From the NCBI GenBank assembly GCA_913045625.1, contig CAJWPE010000003.1, positions 1 to 59,691 on the forward strand: 59,691 nucleotides of DNA. The letters run 5' to 3'. Under the pieces are notes generated by a model. It was not told the DNA's origin and searched no databases. It was given only the letters and a program-made list of their open reading frames with translations. Each line of letters starts with the position of its first letter. The first letter of the stretch is position 1. The position numbers and the translations under genes are program-made. Source of the stretch: an uncultured Chloroflexota bacterium (lineage in GTDB: Bacteria; Chloroflexota; Dehalococcoidia; Lucifugimonadales; UBA826). Below, piece after piece: positions 7,947 through 16,418 of this stretch.

Positions 7947-8741
7947 TTACATAAATACAGCTGAACCTACTCCTCCTCCAGCTGCTATAGCCTCACCTGC
8001 AATAGATGATGAAATGGGAGAAGCTAAGAATGTTGCTACTACTGCTATGTCATTAGCAGTAGGTACTTTTCTAGTATCTAATCCCTGAGACGCGCGATTT
8101 TCAATTTCTTCTAAGGAAACACCATCCTGTTGTGCTTGTTGTGCTTGTTTAGGTTCAGTAGCCTCAGTTACAGTAATTCCTGGATGGATGATATTAACAT
8201 TGATGCCTTTAGGTCCTAATTCTGATGATAATGTTTTTGTCATATGGGTTAATGCCAGATTTCTCATTCCACTTAAAGCACCCCCACTTCGAGCTGCTAA
8301 TCCACCAATATTAATTATTCGTCCCCATCCATTGTTAATTAAATATGGAGCAGAGTATTTTGCAATCCTGAGATATCCAACTACTTTAGTGTCTATATCC
8401 TGAAGTAAATCAGATTCATTTGCAGTTTCTAAGGGGCCCATAACTAAACCTCCAGGAGCTGCCGCATTATTTACAACTATCTCAATTCCTCCTAAGAAAT
8501 CTGCTGAATCATTTATAAATTTTTTGACTTCTTCTGTTTTTAAAGTATCTGTAACAGAATAATTAACTTCTACTCCAAAAACTGAATTGATTTCTTGAGC
8601 AGTATTTTTAATACTATCTAGATTTCTTGAGCAAATTGATAAATTTACTCCCTCTTCTGCTAATGAAAATGCTATTGCTTTTCCAATTCCTCTGCTTGCA
8701 CCAGTAATGACTGCTTTTTTACCTTTTAAATCTAAGTCCAT
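7947..8741 (-). CDS. Short-chain dehydrogenase/reductase fold, catalytic residues missing
   Basis: 264 residues with a classical SDR Rossmann core: Thr-Gly-Ala-Ser-Arg-Gly-Ile-Gly at 13-20 and Asn-Asn-Ala-Ala at 91-94, so cofactor binding is expected. The active-site region departs from the family: where Tyr-x-x-x-Lys should stand the sequence reads Ser157-Gly-Met-Arg-Asn161, and the catalytic Ser position (about 146) is Gly in Ile-Gly-Gly. The flanking Leu-Ala-Leu and Leu-Thr/Thr-Lys-Thr-Leu helix pattern aligns well, so this is substitution rather than frameshift. It may be a lyase-like or non-catalytic SDR. Second gene of the operon, 2 bases after the aldolase. Confidence 0.85.
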   Translation of the reverse strand: MDLDLKGKKAVITGASRGIGKAIAFSLAEEGVNLSICSRNLDSIKNTAQEINSVFGVEVNYSVTDTLKTEEVKKFINDSADFLGGIEIVVNNAAAPGGLVMGPLETANESDLLQDIDTKVVGYLRIAKYSAPYLINNGWGRIINIGGLAARSGGALSGMRNLALTHMTKTLSSELGPKGINVNIIHPGITVTEATEPKQAQQAQQDGVSLEEIENRASQGLDTRKVPTANDIAVVATFLASPISSSIAGEAIAAGGGVGSAVFM

Positions 8742-8743
8742 TT

Positions 8744-9532
8744 TTATTCACCTTGTAATGCTCTGATAATTTTTTCACCCTCATTTTTCCAAAATGAATA
8801 AAGAATTGTAATATCTGTACCTACTGAAAAATGCCTCACTCCCATATCAAGGTACTTTTTTGTTTCGTCAGATGTGTTAATTTCTGCTCTAGGGTGAACG
8901 CCTTTTTCTAAAGCCATTTTGAATGTTTTCATTTGAGCATCTACAACTTCCGGGTCATTCATTTGTCTGGGTTTACCAATATTCATTGAGAAATCAGCCC
9001 CACCCCATTGAACCATTTCAACAGCCGGATTTTCAAGAATTTCTTCTAGATTATCTACTGCGCCTTTTTTTTCAATCATAAATGCTAAAACTACATCGGC
9101 TATGTTATCTACGTATTCTTGGCTTCCTCCATAACCCATGTATGAATTTCTTCTAGTTGCGACTCCATATAATCCCCTATGTTCTGGATGATCGGGTCTT
9201 GCCGCTCTAATACATTCTTGTACTTCTTCGACAGTCCTTACGTCAGTGAATAATATACTTTGATATCCGGCTCCAATTCCCCTTTGAGCTAAATACGGCA
9301 TTAAGCTTTGGTCAATTTTTAGCATACTTCCCATGTTAAAAAGTTCTGAGGTTCTGCACATATTGTCTAAATCATGTAAATCAGATGGCCCATATTCTGC
9401 AACGAATTCAACATAATCATATAATCCTGTGTATCCGATTGCTTCAATCTCAGCGGGCCAAACGCTGTGAATATGAGTACTTAATGTTGGTTCACCTGCT
9501 TCTAATTTTTGTCTGATAATGTTTTCACGCAT
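8744..9532 (-). CDS. HpcH/HpaI aldolase family protein (second paralogue)
   Basis: 262 residues from ATG 9530-9532, chosen because GAAGGAG lies about six bases upstream; the frame continues seven codons further to another ATG at 9553 but without a ribosome site. Barrel features of the family are visible: an N-terminal Arg-Gln-Lys-Leu-Glu-Ala-Gly-Glu-Pro, a Glu-Phe-Val-Ala-Glu strand, an Ile-Glu-Lys-Lys-Gly-Ala segment and a C-terminal Gly-Val-Arg-His-Phe-Ser-Val-Gly-Thr-Asp. It differs strongly from the paralogue at 2459-3223, so it is not a recent duplicate. First gene of the four-gene operon down to 6886. Confidence 0.83.
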   Translation of the reverse strand: MRENIIRQKLEAGEPTLSTHIHSVWPAEIEAIGYTGLYDYVEFVAEYGPSDLHDLDNMCRTSELFNMGSMLKIDQSLMPYLAQRGIGAGYQSILFTDVRTVEEVQECIRAARPDHPEHRGLYGVATRRNSYMGYGGSQEYVDNIADVVLAFMIEKKGAVDNLEEILENPAVEMVQWGGADFSMNIGKPRQMNDPEVVDAQMKTFKMALEKGVHPRAEINTSDETKKYLDMGVRHFSVGTDITILYSFWKNEGEKIIRALQGE

Positions 9533-9628
9533 TATATTCTCCTTCACATGCATAAATTTTTTAAAGCTTTGCTAGGTTAACAGAAAATATGATTGAGAAA
9601 TCATATTTTGATTTTGACATTTCAATAT

Positions 9629-9664
9629 ATTGTGTATTTTTTTTATAAGTCTATAATTCTCAAT
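9629..9664 (+). promoter_or_regulatory. Candidate promoter for the plus-strand transport/amidase operon
   Basis: A perfect TATAAT lies at 9652-9657, with a weak -35 (TTGTGT, 9630-9635) 16 bases before it. The expected transcript start near 9664 leaves a short leader before the AAAGGTGA ribosome site at 9678-9685. The rest of the 9533-9689 spacer also has to serve the divergent aldolase operon; I see no other clear site in it. Confidence 0.4.
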
Positions 9665-9689
9665 TAACTATATTGTTAAAGGTGACAAA

Positions 9690-9890
9690 ATTAATAAAGC
9701 TTGGGTTTTTGGAGTTCCAATACAATTCTTTCTAGTAGCACTATTTAGTTTTGTTTTGTTTATTTATTTTGTCGCAGCAATTGCAGATTCTAGAATTGAA
9801 GAACGTGCAAATACTTTAGTTAAATCAAACGATATTCAGTCCTCATATGCATGGGAAAAAGCTGCATTATGGGCTTGTCCTTTACATTAA
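9690..9890 (+). CDS. Small single-pass membrane protein with apparent ATT start
   Basis: An open frame from after TAA 9654-9656 to TAA 9888-9890 contains no ATG, GTG or TTG before the hydrophobic core. An ATT at 9690 sits five bases after an excellent AAAGGTGA, giving a 67-residue product (66 after the initiator): a short Asn-Lys-Ala-Trp head, one hydrophobic helix of about 23 residues (roughly 7-30) and a polar tail with Arg-Ile-Glu-Glu-Arg-Ala and Trp-Glu-Lys-Ala-Ala-Leu-Trp. The MFS gene begins one base after its stop. I recognise no family. It may be a transporter accessory peptide, or a gene whose ATG has mutated. Confidence 0.5.
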   Translation: MNKAWVFGVPIQFFLVALFSFVLFIYFVAAIADSRIEERANTLVKSNDIQSSYAWEKAALWACPLH

Positions 9891-9891
9891 T

Positions 9892-11247
9892 ATGACTGCT
9901 AACTACTCAGAAAAAACATTTTATTGGCATTATGCTTGGGTAATCCTTTTTATAATTTTCGGAATGCAAATAGTGGGTTCTTCTATACGAATGGCTTTTG
10001 GTGTGTTTGTAGACCCTCTAGAGCAAAGATTTGAATGGAGTCAGTCTAATATTGGAATTGCATATGCTGTAGGCATGATGGTTACGGCGATTTCATCTCC
10101 ATGGGCAGGAAGTCTAGGAGATCGTTTAGGTGCTAAAAAAACTATGTATTTTGGAATCATACTTTTTTTAGTGGGCATGATTCTCACTGCATTTATTAGG
10201 GAATGGTTTTCTTGGGAATTAAATTTATTTAATCTTAAAATTTCATTAGGATTATTACATTTTTGGATTTCTTATGGAGTAATTTTAGGTGTAGCTCAGT
10301 CAATATTTTTAGTGCCATTAATTCCTGCTGCCATGATTTGGTTTAGAAGGCATTTAGGTTTAGCTATGGGATTGATTATGACTTCATGGGGAATTGGACC
10401 AGCAATAGCAACACCTCTTGTGGCAATTCTTGTTGATTCAATGGGATGGAGGAATGCATTTTTATCTATAGGTTTTGTGTCCAGTTTTTTAATGATGATT
10501 ATGGTGTTTTATTTTCGAGATCGTCCTTCTGATATTGGAGTTTTAGAATATGGAAGCCGTCCGGGTGACGAACCAATCAGTACATCCTTGCCTCCAATAG
10601 TACTTTTAAATGAATTTCATAAACATATGAAGAAAACAGCTGCATATTGGAATATGAGTTCAATACATTTTTTGGGTTGTGTAGGGCATGCAGTTATATT
10701 AATTTGGATCATTCCCTTTGCTACTACAAAAGGATTGACTGTCCTAGAAGCTTCATTAATTTCGAGTTTAATGGCTATGATTAGCGTTTCTACCAGATTA
10801 GCAACTCCAATGTTGTGTGAAAGATTTGGAGTTCGGTCAGTAATGACAATTTTTTATGTTTTGCAAGGTTTGCCTGTATTGATTTTGTTTTTTACGTCAC
10901 TCCCATTTGCCTTCATTTTATTTGCGATAACTTTTGGTATTGGTTATGGTGGAGAAACAGGTGGGTTTCCTATTTTGAATCGGAAATATTTTGGTCATGC
11001 ACCAATGGGGAGAGCTCATGGATTTCAAATGTTGGGTGCAGGAATAGGAATGGCACTTGGAGGATGGATTGGAGGTCCTATTTATGATATATCGGGATCA
11101 TATAATTGGGCTTTGGCAATAAGTGTTGTTGCTAGTTTGGGTGGAGCAATTAGCATTGTGCTCTTAGAAGGGACTTCAAAATTATTAATTCCCGATTGGA
11201 AGAAAGAAGAAAAATCGTATTTTGAAGCTAATCCAGACATTATTTAA
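9892..11247 (+). CDS. MFS transporter, OFA/monocarboxylate-like
   Basis: 451 residues from ATG 9892; the frame runs back to an ATG at 9847, but that stretch overlaps the preceding small ORF in another frame and reads as non-protein-like. Twelve hydrophobic segments. The start (Trp-His-Tyr-Ala-Trp-Val-Ile-Leu), the loop Gly-Ser-Leu-Gly-Asp-Arg-Leu-Gly-Ala-Lys-Lys and the central Arg-Pro-Ser-Asp-Ile-Gly are typical of OFA/monocarboxylate MFS carriers, which import small carboxylates with protons. Followed 17 bases later by an amidase, so the imported compound may be an amide or its acid (inference). Confidence 0.87.
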   Translation: MTANYSEKTFYWHYAWVILFIIFGMQIVGSSIRMAFGVFVDPLEQRFEWSQSNIGIAYAVGMMVTAISSPWAGSLGDRLGAKKTMYFGIILFLVGMILTAFIREWFSWELNLFNLKISLGLLHFWISYGVILGVAQSIFLVPLIPAAMIWFRRHLGLAMGLIMTSWGIGPAIATPLVAILVDSMGWRNAFLSIGFVSSFLMMIMVFYFRDRPSDIGVLEYGSRPGDEPISTSLPPIVLLNEFHKHMKKTAAYWNMSSIHFLGCVGHAVILIWIIPFATTKGLTVLEASLISSLMAMISVSTRLATPMLCERFGVRSVMTIFYVLQGLPVLILFFTSLPFAFILFAITFGIGYGGETGGFPILNRKYFGHAPMGRAHGFQMLGAGIGMALGGWIGGPIYDISGSYNWALAISVVASLGGAISIVLLEGTSKLLIPDWKKEEKSYFEANPDII

Positions 11248-11264
11248 TTATAAAAGAGGAAATT

Positions 11265-12683
11265 ATGTCATATAAAGAAATAGTAAATTTTACTGCTACA
11301 AAAATGCGAAAATTGATTGCCGAAAAAAAAATTTCTTCCGTTGAGTTGATGCAAGCACATTTAAGTCAGATTGATGATGTGAATCCTAAGGTAAATGCCA
11401 TTATTACATTAGATCCTGAGATGGCTTTGAATAAAGCTAAAGAAGCAGATCAAATGTTGATGAGGAATGAAGAAATTGGAATTCTTCACGGTCTTCCAAC
11501 TGCGCATAAAGATTTAGTTCCTACTAAGGGAATTAAGACTACGTATGGATCTCTATTATTTAAAGATAACATCCCTGATTTTAATGGGTTAATTGTTGAT
11601 AGAATGCAATCTGCAGGTGCTATAACCATCGGTAAAACAAACACACCGGAATTTGGCGCAGGGTCTCAAACTTTCAATGAAGTATTTGGAGAAACTTTAA
11701 ATCCTTACGATTTAACTAAAACGTGTGGAGGTAGCAGTGGAGGGGCTGCAGTTTCTTTAGCTACAAGGATGTTGCCCATTGCTGATGGTAGTGATACTGG
11801 AGGCTCTCTTAGAAATCCAGCAAATTATTGTAACGTTGTTGGATTTAGAACATCTCCTGGTCGAGTACCAGTTTTTCCAACAAATGTTGGATGGAGTCCC
11901 ACATCAGTTCAAGGTCCTATGGCAAGAAATATAGAAGACTGTGCATTGTTGTTAGCTGCTATATCTGGACCAGATAATAGAGTCCCGATTTCTATTACAC
12001 AACCTGGTGAAATGTTTTTAAATTCATTAGACAGAAAATTTCAAGGAACAAAAATTGCTTGGAGTGCTGACTTAGGCGGACTTCCTGTTGATTCTAGAAC
12101 GACTGAAGTATTGGAATCTCAAAAAAATGTTTTTGAATCTCTTGGATGTCACATAGTTGATGATCAACCTGATTTTTCTGAAGCTGATGAAGTATTTAGA
12201 GTTTGGAGAGGATGGGGTAGAGAAATTAATCAAGGACAACTACTTAAAGATCATAGGGAAGTACTTAAAGACACTATGGTTTGGGACATTGAACAAGGTG
12301 TAAATTTGACTGGTCCACAAGTTGGATTGGCTGAAAAAAAACGAATGATGTTATTTCAGAAAATGAATGCCTTTTTTGATGACTATGATTTTTTGATTTG
12401 TCCGGTAAGTCAAGTTCCTCCTTTTGATATTAAACAAAGGTGGATTTCTGAAATTAATGGGATTCAGATGGGTGATTTTATTGAATGGATGAAATCCTGT
12501 TATTACATTACAGCTACTGCTCATCCAGCTATTTCAGTGCCATGTGGATTTACATCTGACGGATTGCCTGTTGGGATTCAAATTGTTGGAAGATATCGTG
12601 ATGAATTTGGAATATTGCAATTAGCAAAGGCATTTGAAGATTTGACTAGTTTTTGGAAAACTGTTCCTGAATTATCTAGGTGA
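11265..12683 (+). CDS. Amidase signature family hydrolase
   Basis: 472 residues, start ATG 11265 preceded by AAGAGGAAATT. The amidase-signature triad is complete: Lys82 in Ala-His-Lys-Asp, cis-Ser157 in Cys-Gly-Gly-Ser-Ser-Gly-Gly and nucleophile Ser181 in Asp-Thr-Gly-Gly-Ser-Leu-Arg. The C-terminal Pro-Val-Gly-Ile-Gln-Ile-Val-Gly is also typical. It hydrolyses an amide to a carboxylate and ammonia. No gatB or gatC lies nearby, the length and lack of Gat-specific context argue for a catabolic amidase rather than GatA. Lies between an MFS carrier and an enolase-family dehydratase in one operon. Confidence 0.9.
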   Translation: MSYKEIVNFTATKMRKLIAEKKISSVELMQAHLSQIDDVNPKVNAIITLDPEMALNKAKEADQMLMRNEEIGILHGLPTAHKDLVPTKGIKTTYGSLLFKDNIPDFNGLIVDRMQSAGAITIGKTNTPEFGAGSQTFNEVFGETLNPYDLTKTCGGSSGGAAVSLATRMLPIADGSDTGGSLRNPANYCNVVGFRTSPGRVPVFPTNVGWSPTSVQGPMARNIEDCALLLAAISGPDNRVPISITQPGEMFLNSLDRKFQGTKIAWSADLGGLPVDSRTTEVLESQKNVFESLGCHIVDDQPDFSEADEVFRVWRGWGREINQGQLLKDHREVLKDTMVWDIEQGVNLTGPQVGLAEKKRMMLFQKMNAFFDDYDFLICPVSQVPPFDIKQRWISEINGIQMGDFIEWMKSCYYITATAHPAISVPCGFTSDGLPVGIQIVGRYRDEFGILQLAKAFEDLTSFWKTVPELSR

Positions 12684-12697
12684 ATTAAGGAGATTTT

Positions 12698-13798
12698 ATG
12701 AAGATTACAAATGTGAAAATAGAATTATTTGATTGGGCTACAGAGCCTTGGAAAACTACAGATTGGACTCAGTTTGGTGGTACTTCTCAGCTTGGCGTAG
12801 TTACTGTTGAAACTGACGAAGGCATTAGTGGGAACTCTTTTTTAGGATCTTCTAGAGTTGGAGCTAATCATTTTGCTCAAGGTCTGATTGAGTTTATTAA
12901 GCCCATAATTATGGGAAGAAATCCTCAAGATATTGGTGCTATTTGGTGGGATTTATGGAAAATGAATCGTTCTGTTTCTACGTATGTTATTGGCGCTATA
13001 GATATTTGTCTTTGGGATATTAATGGCAAAATTGCAAACCAACCGATTCACAGACTATTGGGAACATGTAAAGAAACTGTTCCTGTCTATTCAAGCACTG
13101 CATACCATTCTACTAAAGAAGAATATGCGGAAGAGGCTATTAAATTTAAAGAAATGGGCTGGACTGCTCATAAAATTCATCCTCATGGAGATCCGAAATA
13201 TGACATAGAAATTTCTAAAGCTGTGCGTGAAGCTGTTGGAGATGATATGAAGTTAATGTTGGATTCTATGTGGGCTTACCAATACGAAGATGCTATGAGA
13301 GTAGGACGTGCGATTGAAGATTTGAATTTTTACTGGTACGAAGATCCATTAGTAGAAGAAGATATTTATAATTATATTAAACTCCACGACAAATTAGATA
13401 TTCCAATAATGTCAACTGAGTATGCTCCTGGAAGATATTATGGAATGACTCAATGGATCACCCAATATGCAACCGATATTTTACGAGGTGATGTTGCTGT
13501 TACTGGTGGAATTACTCCCATGATCAGGCTTAGTCATTTAGCTGAGGGTTTCAACATGAAATGTGAGATTCATCATGGTGGTAATTCATTAAATAATGTT
13601 GCAAATTTACATGTAACAATGGCAGTTCCAAATTGTGAGTTTTTTGAATTCTTTCCTTGTACTGGAGCAAATATGTTTGGATTAGTGGAAGATATTAAAT
13701 TTGACTCAGGTTATGTCCATGCCCCAACAAAACCAGGATTAGGTTATGAGATAGATTGGGAACTGTTACACAAAGGATTCAAAGGGAAGTTAGAGTAA
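12698..13798 (+). CDS. Enolase superfamily, mandelate racemase subgroup
   Basis: 366 residues with AAGGAGATTTT before ATG 12698. Seen: capping domain, then a barrel with Lys159-x-His161 on the second strand, metal ligands Asp189, Glu215 and Glu241, and the Asp265 / His292 (His-His-Gly-Gly) dyad that defines the mandelate racemase subgroup. These enzymes abstract an alpha-proton of a carboxylate and usually dehydrate or epimerise sugar acids. The Lys-x-His in place of Lys-x-Lys limits the base chemistry on one face, so a dehydratase is more likely than a racemase (inference). Product would be a 2-keto acid, fitting the aldolases nearby. Confidence 0.9.
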   Translation: MKITNVKIELFDWATEPWKTTDWTQFGGTSQLGVVTVETDEGISGNSFLGSSRVGANHFAQGLIEFIKPIIMGRNPQDIGAIWWDLWKMNRSVSTYVIGAIDICLWDINGKIANQPIHRLLGTCKETVPVYSSTAYHSTKEEYAEEAIKFKEMGWTAHKIHPHGDPKYDIEISKAVREAVGDDMKLMLDSMWAYQYEDAMRVGRAIEDLNFYWYEDPLVEEDIYNYIKLHDKLDIPIMSTEYAPGRYYGMTQWITQYATDILRGDVAVTGGITPMIRLSHLAEGFNMKCEIHHGGNSLNNVANLHVTMAVPNCEFFEFFPCTGANMFGLVEDIKFDSGYVHAPTKPGLGYEIDWELLHKGFKGKLE

Positions 13799-13822
13799 AA
13801 TCATCCTTTATAGAAATGTGAT

Positions 13823-15082
13823 ATGAAAATCCCTAGAATTCAAACTTTTGATTCTCTGATTGCTCATAAAAATTATCGTAATTTATGGATGGGTAATTTT
13901 TGTGCAAACACCTCCATATGGCTTCAATTATTGACTCTTGGCTGGTTGGTTAAATACTTAACAGATTCTAATGACAGTTCAGCTTTTTTAGTAGTTGGAG
14001 TTGGGGGCATTACTGCTTTACCAGGCTTAATTATAGGTCCGTTTGTTGCAGTATTAGGAGATAAGCTCGATAGAAGAAGATTAGTTATATTTGTAGAATT
14101 ATTAATGTTCTGCGTGGTTATAATATTTGGTTTTTTAACTACTACTGATCTCATTGAAGTTTGGCATGTATATTTATATGCATTTTTAGCTGGTACTAGA
14201 GAAGCAATTACTTTTCCAGTAAGACAAGCATTGATCGCAAATACAGTACCAAAATCTCATTTAAGTAATGCTTATGCCACAAGTGTAGTCACAATTCCTG
14301 GTACTAGAATGTTGGGACCTTTTATGGGTGGGATTTTATTAAATTCTACGGGATTTTTTTGGAATTTTATGTTGGAAGGATGTTTATATCTTGGTGTTGT
14401 TATATCTTTTTGGGGTATGAAAACACCTTATACAGAGAAAGAAAATTTTAATTTTGATTCACCCAAATTTTCAATATTTCAAACTTTATTTGGTGATGTA
14501 ATTGCAGGATTGAAATATCTTTGGTTCAAGCAGAGAGTAATACCTTTACTGTATTTTTTAGCCATAATTCCAAATGGAATTCTACATCCAGTTTTATTTC
14601 TTTTGCCAATGTACACATCCGAAGTTTTACTTGAGGGACCTGATTATGGAGGATATTTGATGGCTATGAACGGAGTCGGAGGGTTTCTCATGGTTTTGAT
14701 GTTTTCGGCTTTTGGATTCCCTTCTAAAAAAGGAATTGCTTGTCTTTTAGCAGCTCTTGCCGGAGCGATTGTAACAATGTCGCTAAGTTTTAATTTAGGT
14801 TTGATTTATGCTTTTATAGTCTTAGCATTTTTAGGTATTTCACAAACTGTTTTTAGAACTACCACTGGTTTAATTACTCAAACTCTAGTACATGATGAAT
14901 ATAGAGTTAGGGCTATGAGTTTATATAGATTGTCAAATGGGTCTATAGTATTTTTTGTGTTACTAGTTGGCTGGTTAGCTACAAACTATTCCGTGTCTTT
15001 AACTTTATTGGGGATGGGGCTATTAGGCGTAATACTTTCATCGATTTTCTTTTTTTCTAGTAGAATCAGAAATCAATTTTAA
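13823..15082 (+). CDS. MFS transporter (MFS_3-like)
   Basis: 419 residues, twelve hydrophobic segments. Features shared with exporter-like MFS_3 proteins: Tyr-Arg-Asn-Leu-Trp-Met-Gly-Asn near the N-terminus, a loop Gly-Asp-Lys-Leu-Asp-Arg-Arg-Arg, and Phe-Pro-Val-Arg-Gln-Ala in helix four. Resembles in layout the minus-strand MFS gene at 5130-6401. It starts 24 bases after the enolase-family gene with a weak ribosome site, and could export a pathway by-product or be a second importer. Substrate unknown. Confidence 0.85.
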   Translation: MKIPRIQTFDSLIAHKNYRNLWMGNFCANTSIWLQLLTLGWLVKYLTDSNDSSAFLVVGVGGITALPGLIIGPFVAVLGDKLDRRRLVIFVELLMFCVVIIFGFLTTTDLIEVWHVYLYAFLAGTREAITFPVRQALIANTVPKSHLSNAYATSVVTIPGTRMLGPFMGGILLNSTGFFWNFMLEGCLYLGVVISFWGMKTPYTEKENFNFDSPKFSIFQTLFGDVIAGLKYLWFKQRVIPLLYFLAIIPNGILHPVLFLLPMYTSEVLLEGPDYGGYLMAMNGVGGFLMVLMFSAFGFPSKKGIACLLAALAGAIVTMSLSFNLGLIYAFIVLAFLGISQTVFRTTTGLITQTLVHDEYRVRAMSLYRLSNGSIVFFVLLVGWLATNYSVSLTLLGMGLLGVILSSIFFFSSRIRNQF

Positions 15083-15155
15083 AAGTTACTTTTTGGATAC
15101 ATTTTAGAGTAGAATCCTAATTGAAAATTATTGAATTACTTATTCTAGGCTCATA

Positions 15156-16418
15156 TTGAAAAATCGTTTCAAACCAGTTTTTTATGGATGGTATTTATTA
15201 CCTGTTTTTGGTGCAGTAATGTTGTGTGCAACAGTTCCTTTATTCCATGCTATGGGAATTTGGGCTGTAGCTATGGAACGAGCTTTTGGTTGGAATCGCA
15301 CTAAATTATCACTCGCTTTATCTTTTACTAGAATTGAGGGAGGAATTTTAGGTCCAGTAGAAGGATACTTAGTTGATAAATTTGGTACTCGTTTGATGGT
15401 CTTAATTGGATTAATCATTATGGGAGTTGGTTGGGTTTTTTTTAGTAGAATTAATAATATTTGGATGTTTTATGTATCTTATTTAGTGATTGCGTTAGGG
15501 CAAGGTCTGGGAAGCTGGTTAGCTTTAAATACAATGTTAAATAATTGGTTTATTAGAAGACGTACTTTTGCTATGGGGATATCAAATGCGTTAGCTAGAG
15601 TAGGTACATTGTTTTTAATTCCTATTTTGGCATGGATGGTAGATCCAGATTTTCCTCAACGTCCAGGCTGGAGCTCGACAGCTTTGTTATTAGGTATTGT
15701 AATTCTTATTATTGCATTTCCGCTGACTAGGCTAATTCGGAATCGTCCAGAAGATTATGGCCTTCTTCCAGATGGTGATTCTCCAGATTTAGATGAAAAA
15801 TCTAGGGATGTTAAATCATCTTCAATTGAAAATGATTTTACCGTGAAACAAGCTTTGAAAACAAAATCTTTTTGGTTGATTAGTTTGGGACATGGGTTGA
15901 CTTCTATGGTTTTGCTGGCATTGATGCTTCACTTAGCTCCTATGATGACTGATATGAATTACAGCTTACAAACAGCATCTTTTGTAGTAACTGCATATAC
16001 TGCCGTTTCTATGGTTTTTCAAACTGTTGGAGGTTATGCAGGAGATAGGATGCCCAAGAATTGGGTTTTGATGATTTTTTCAATGAGTCAGGCTATAGGG
16101 GTGTTGATTTTAACTATAGGTCCTCCTGGTTTGTTGAGTGCATATGGTTTTGCCTTGTTTTTTGGAATTGGGTTTGGTGGTCGTAATCCCATTAATGCAT
16201 CAATCAGAGGAGAATATTTTGGGCGTAAAAATTTCGGGAAAATTATGGGGATTTCACAAGTACCTATGAATATTCTTTTGCTCATCGGCCCTGTTTTTGC
16301 TGGTGTTTTAAGAGATGTTACAGGTAGTTATACTTTTGCATTTGGAGTTTTAGGGGTTTTATGTGCAGTTGGTGGATTGTGTTTTCTGTTTTCTACTAAA
16401 CCTAGTTTACCAAATTAA
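15156..16418 (+). CDS. MFS transporter, OFA/monocarboxylate-like (second)
   Basis: 420 residues from a TTG at 15156; there is no earlier start and the next residues (Tyr-Gly-Trp-Tyr-Leu-Leu-Pro-Val) match the expected beginning of OFA-type carriers. Twelve hydrophobic segments with Asp-Lys-Phe-Gly-Thr-Arg in the 2-3 loop and Asn-Arg-Pro-Glu-Asp-Tyr-Gly-Leu before the central loop. Distantly related to the carrier at 9892-11247. Separated from the previous gene by 73 bases, so it may have its own promoter. Overlaps the convergent flavin oxidoreductase by 17 bases. Confidence 0.85.
   Translation: MKNRFKPVFYGWYLLPVFGAVMLCATVPLFHAMGIWAVAMERAFGWNRTKLSLALSFTRIEGGILGPVEGYLVDKFGTRLMVLIGLIIMGVGWVFFSRINNIWMFYVSYLVIALGQGLGSWLALNTMLNNWFIRRRTFAMGISNALARVGTLFLIPILAWMVDPDFPQRPGWSSTALLLGIVILIIAFPLTRLIRNRPEDYGLLPDGDSPDLDEKSRDVKSSSIENDFTVKQALKTKSFWLISLGHGLTSMVLLALMLHLAPMMTDMNYSLQTASFVVTAYTAVSMVFQTVGGYAGDRMPKNWVLMIFSMSQAIGVLILTIGPPGLLSAYGFALFFGIGFGGRNPINASIRGEYFGRKNFGKIMGISQVPMNILLLIGPVFAGVLRDVTGSYTFAFGVLGVLCAVGGLCFLFSTKPSLPN

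Noticed and set aside
9847-9891. Longer MFS start at ATG 9847
   Set aside because: The added residues are not membrane-carrier-like, overlap the small membrane ORF and lack a ribosome site; ATG 9892 fits better.
11265-12683. Amidase as GatA of the tRNA amidotransferase
   Set aside because: No gatB or gatC nearby and the operon context is catabolic.
12698-13798. Enolase-family gene as mandelate racemase proper
   Set aside because: Lys-x-His on the second strand instead of Lys-x-Lys makes a true two-base racemase less likely; subgroup only is assigned.
5130-16418. Recent duplication of MFS genes
   Set aside because: The four MFS proteins share only family motifs; no near-identical DNA is seen among them.
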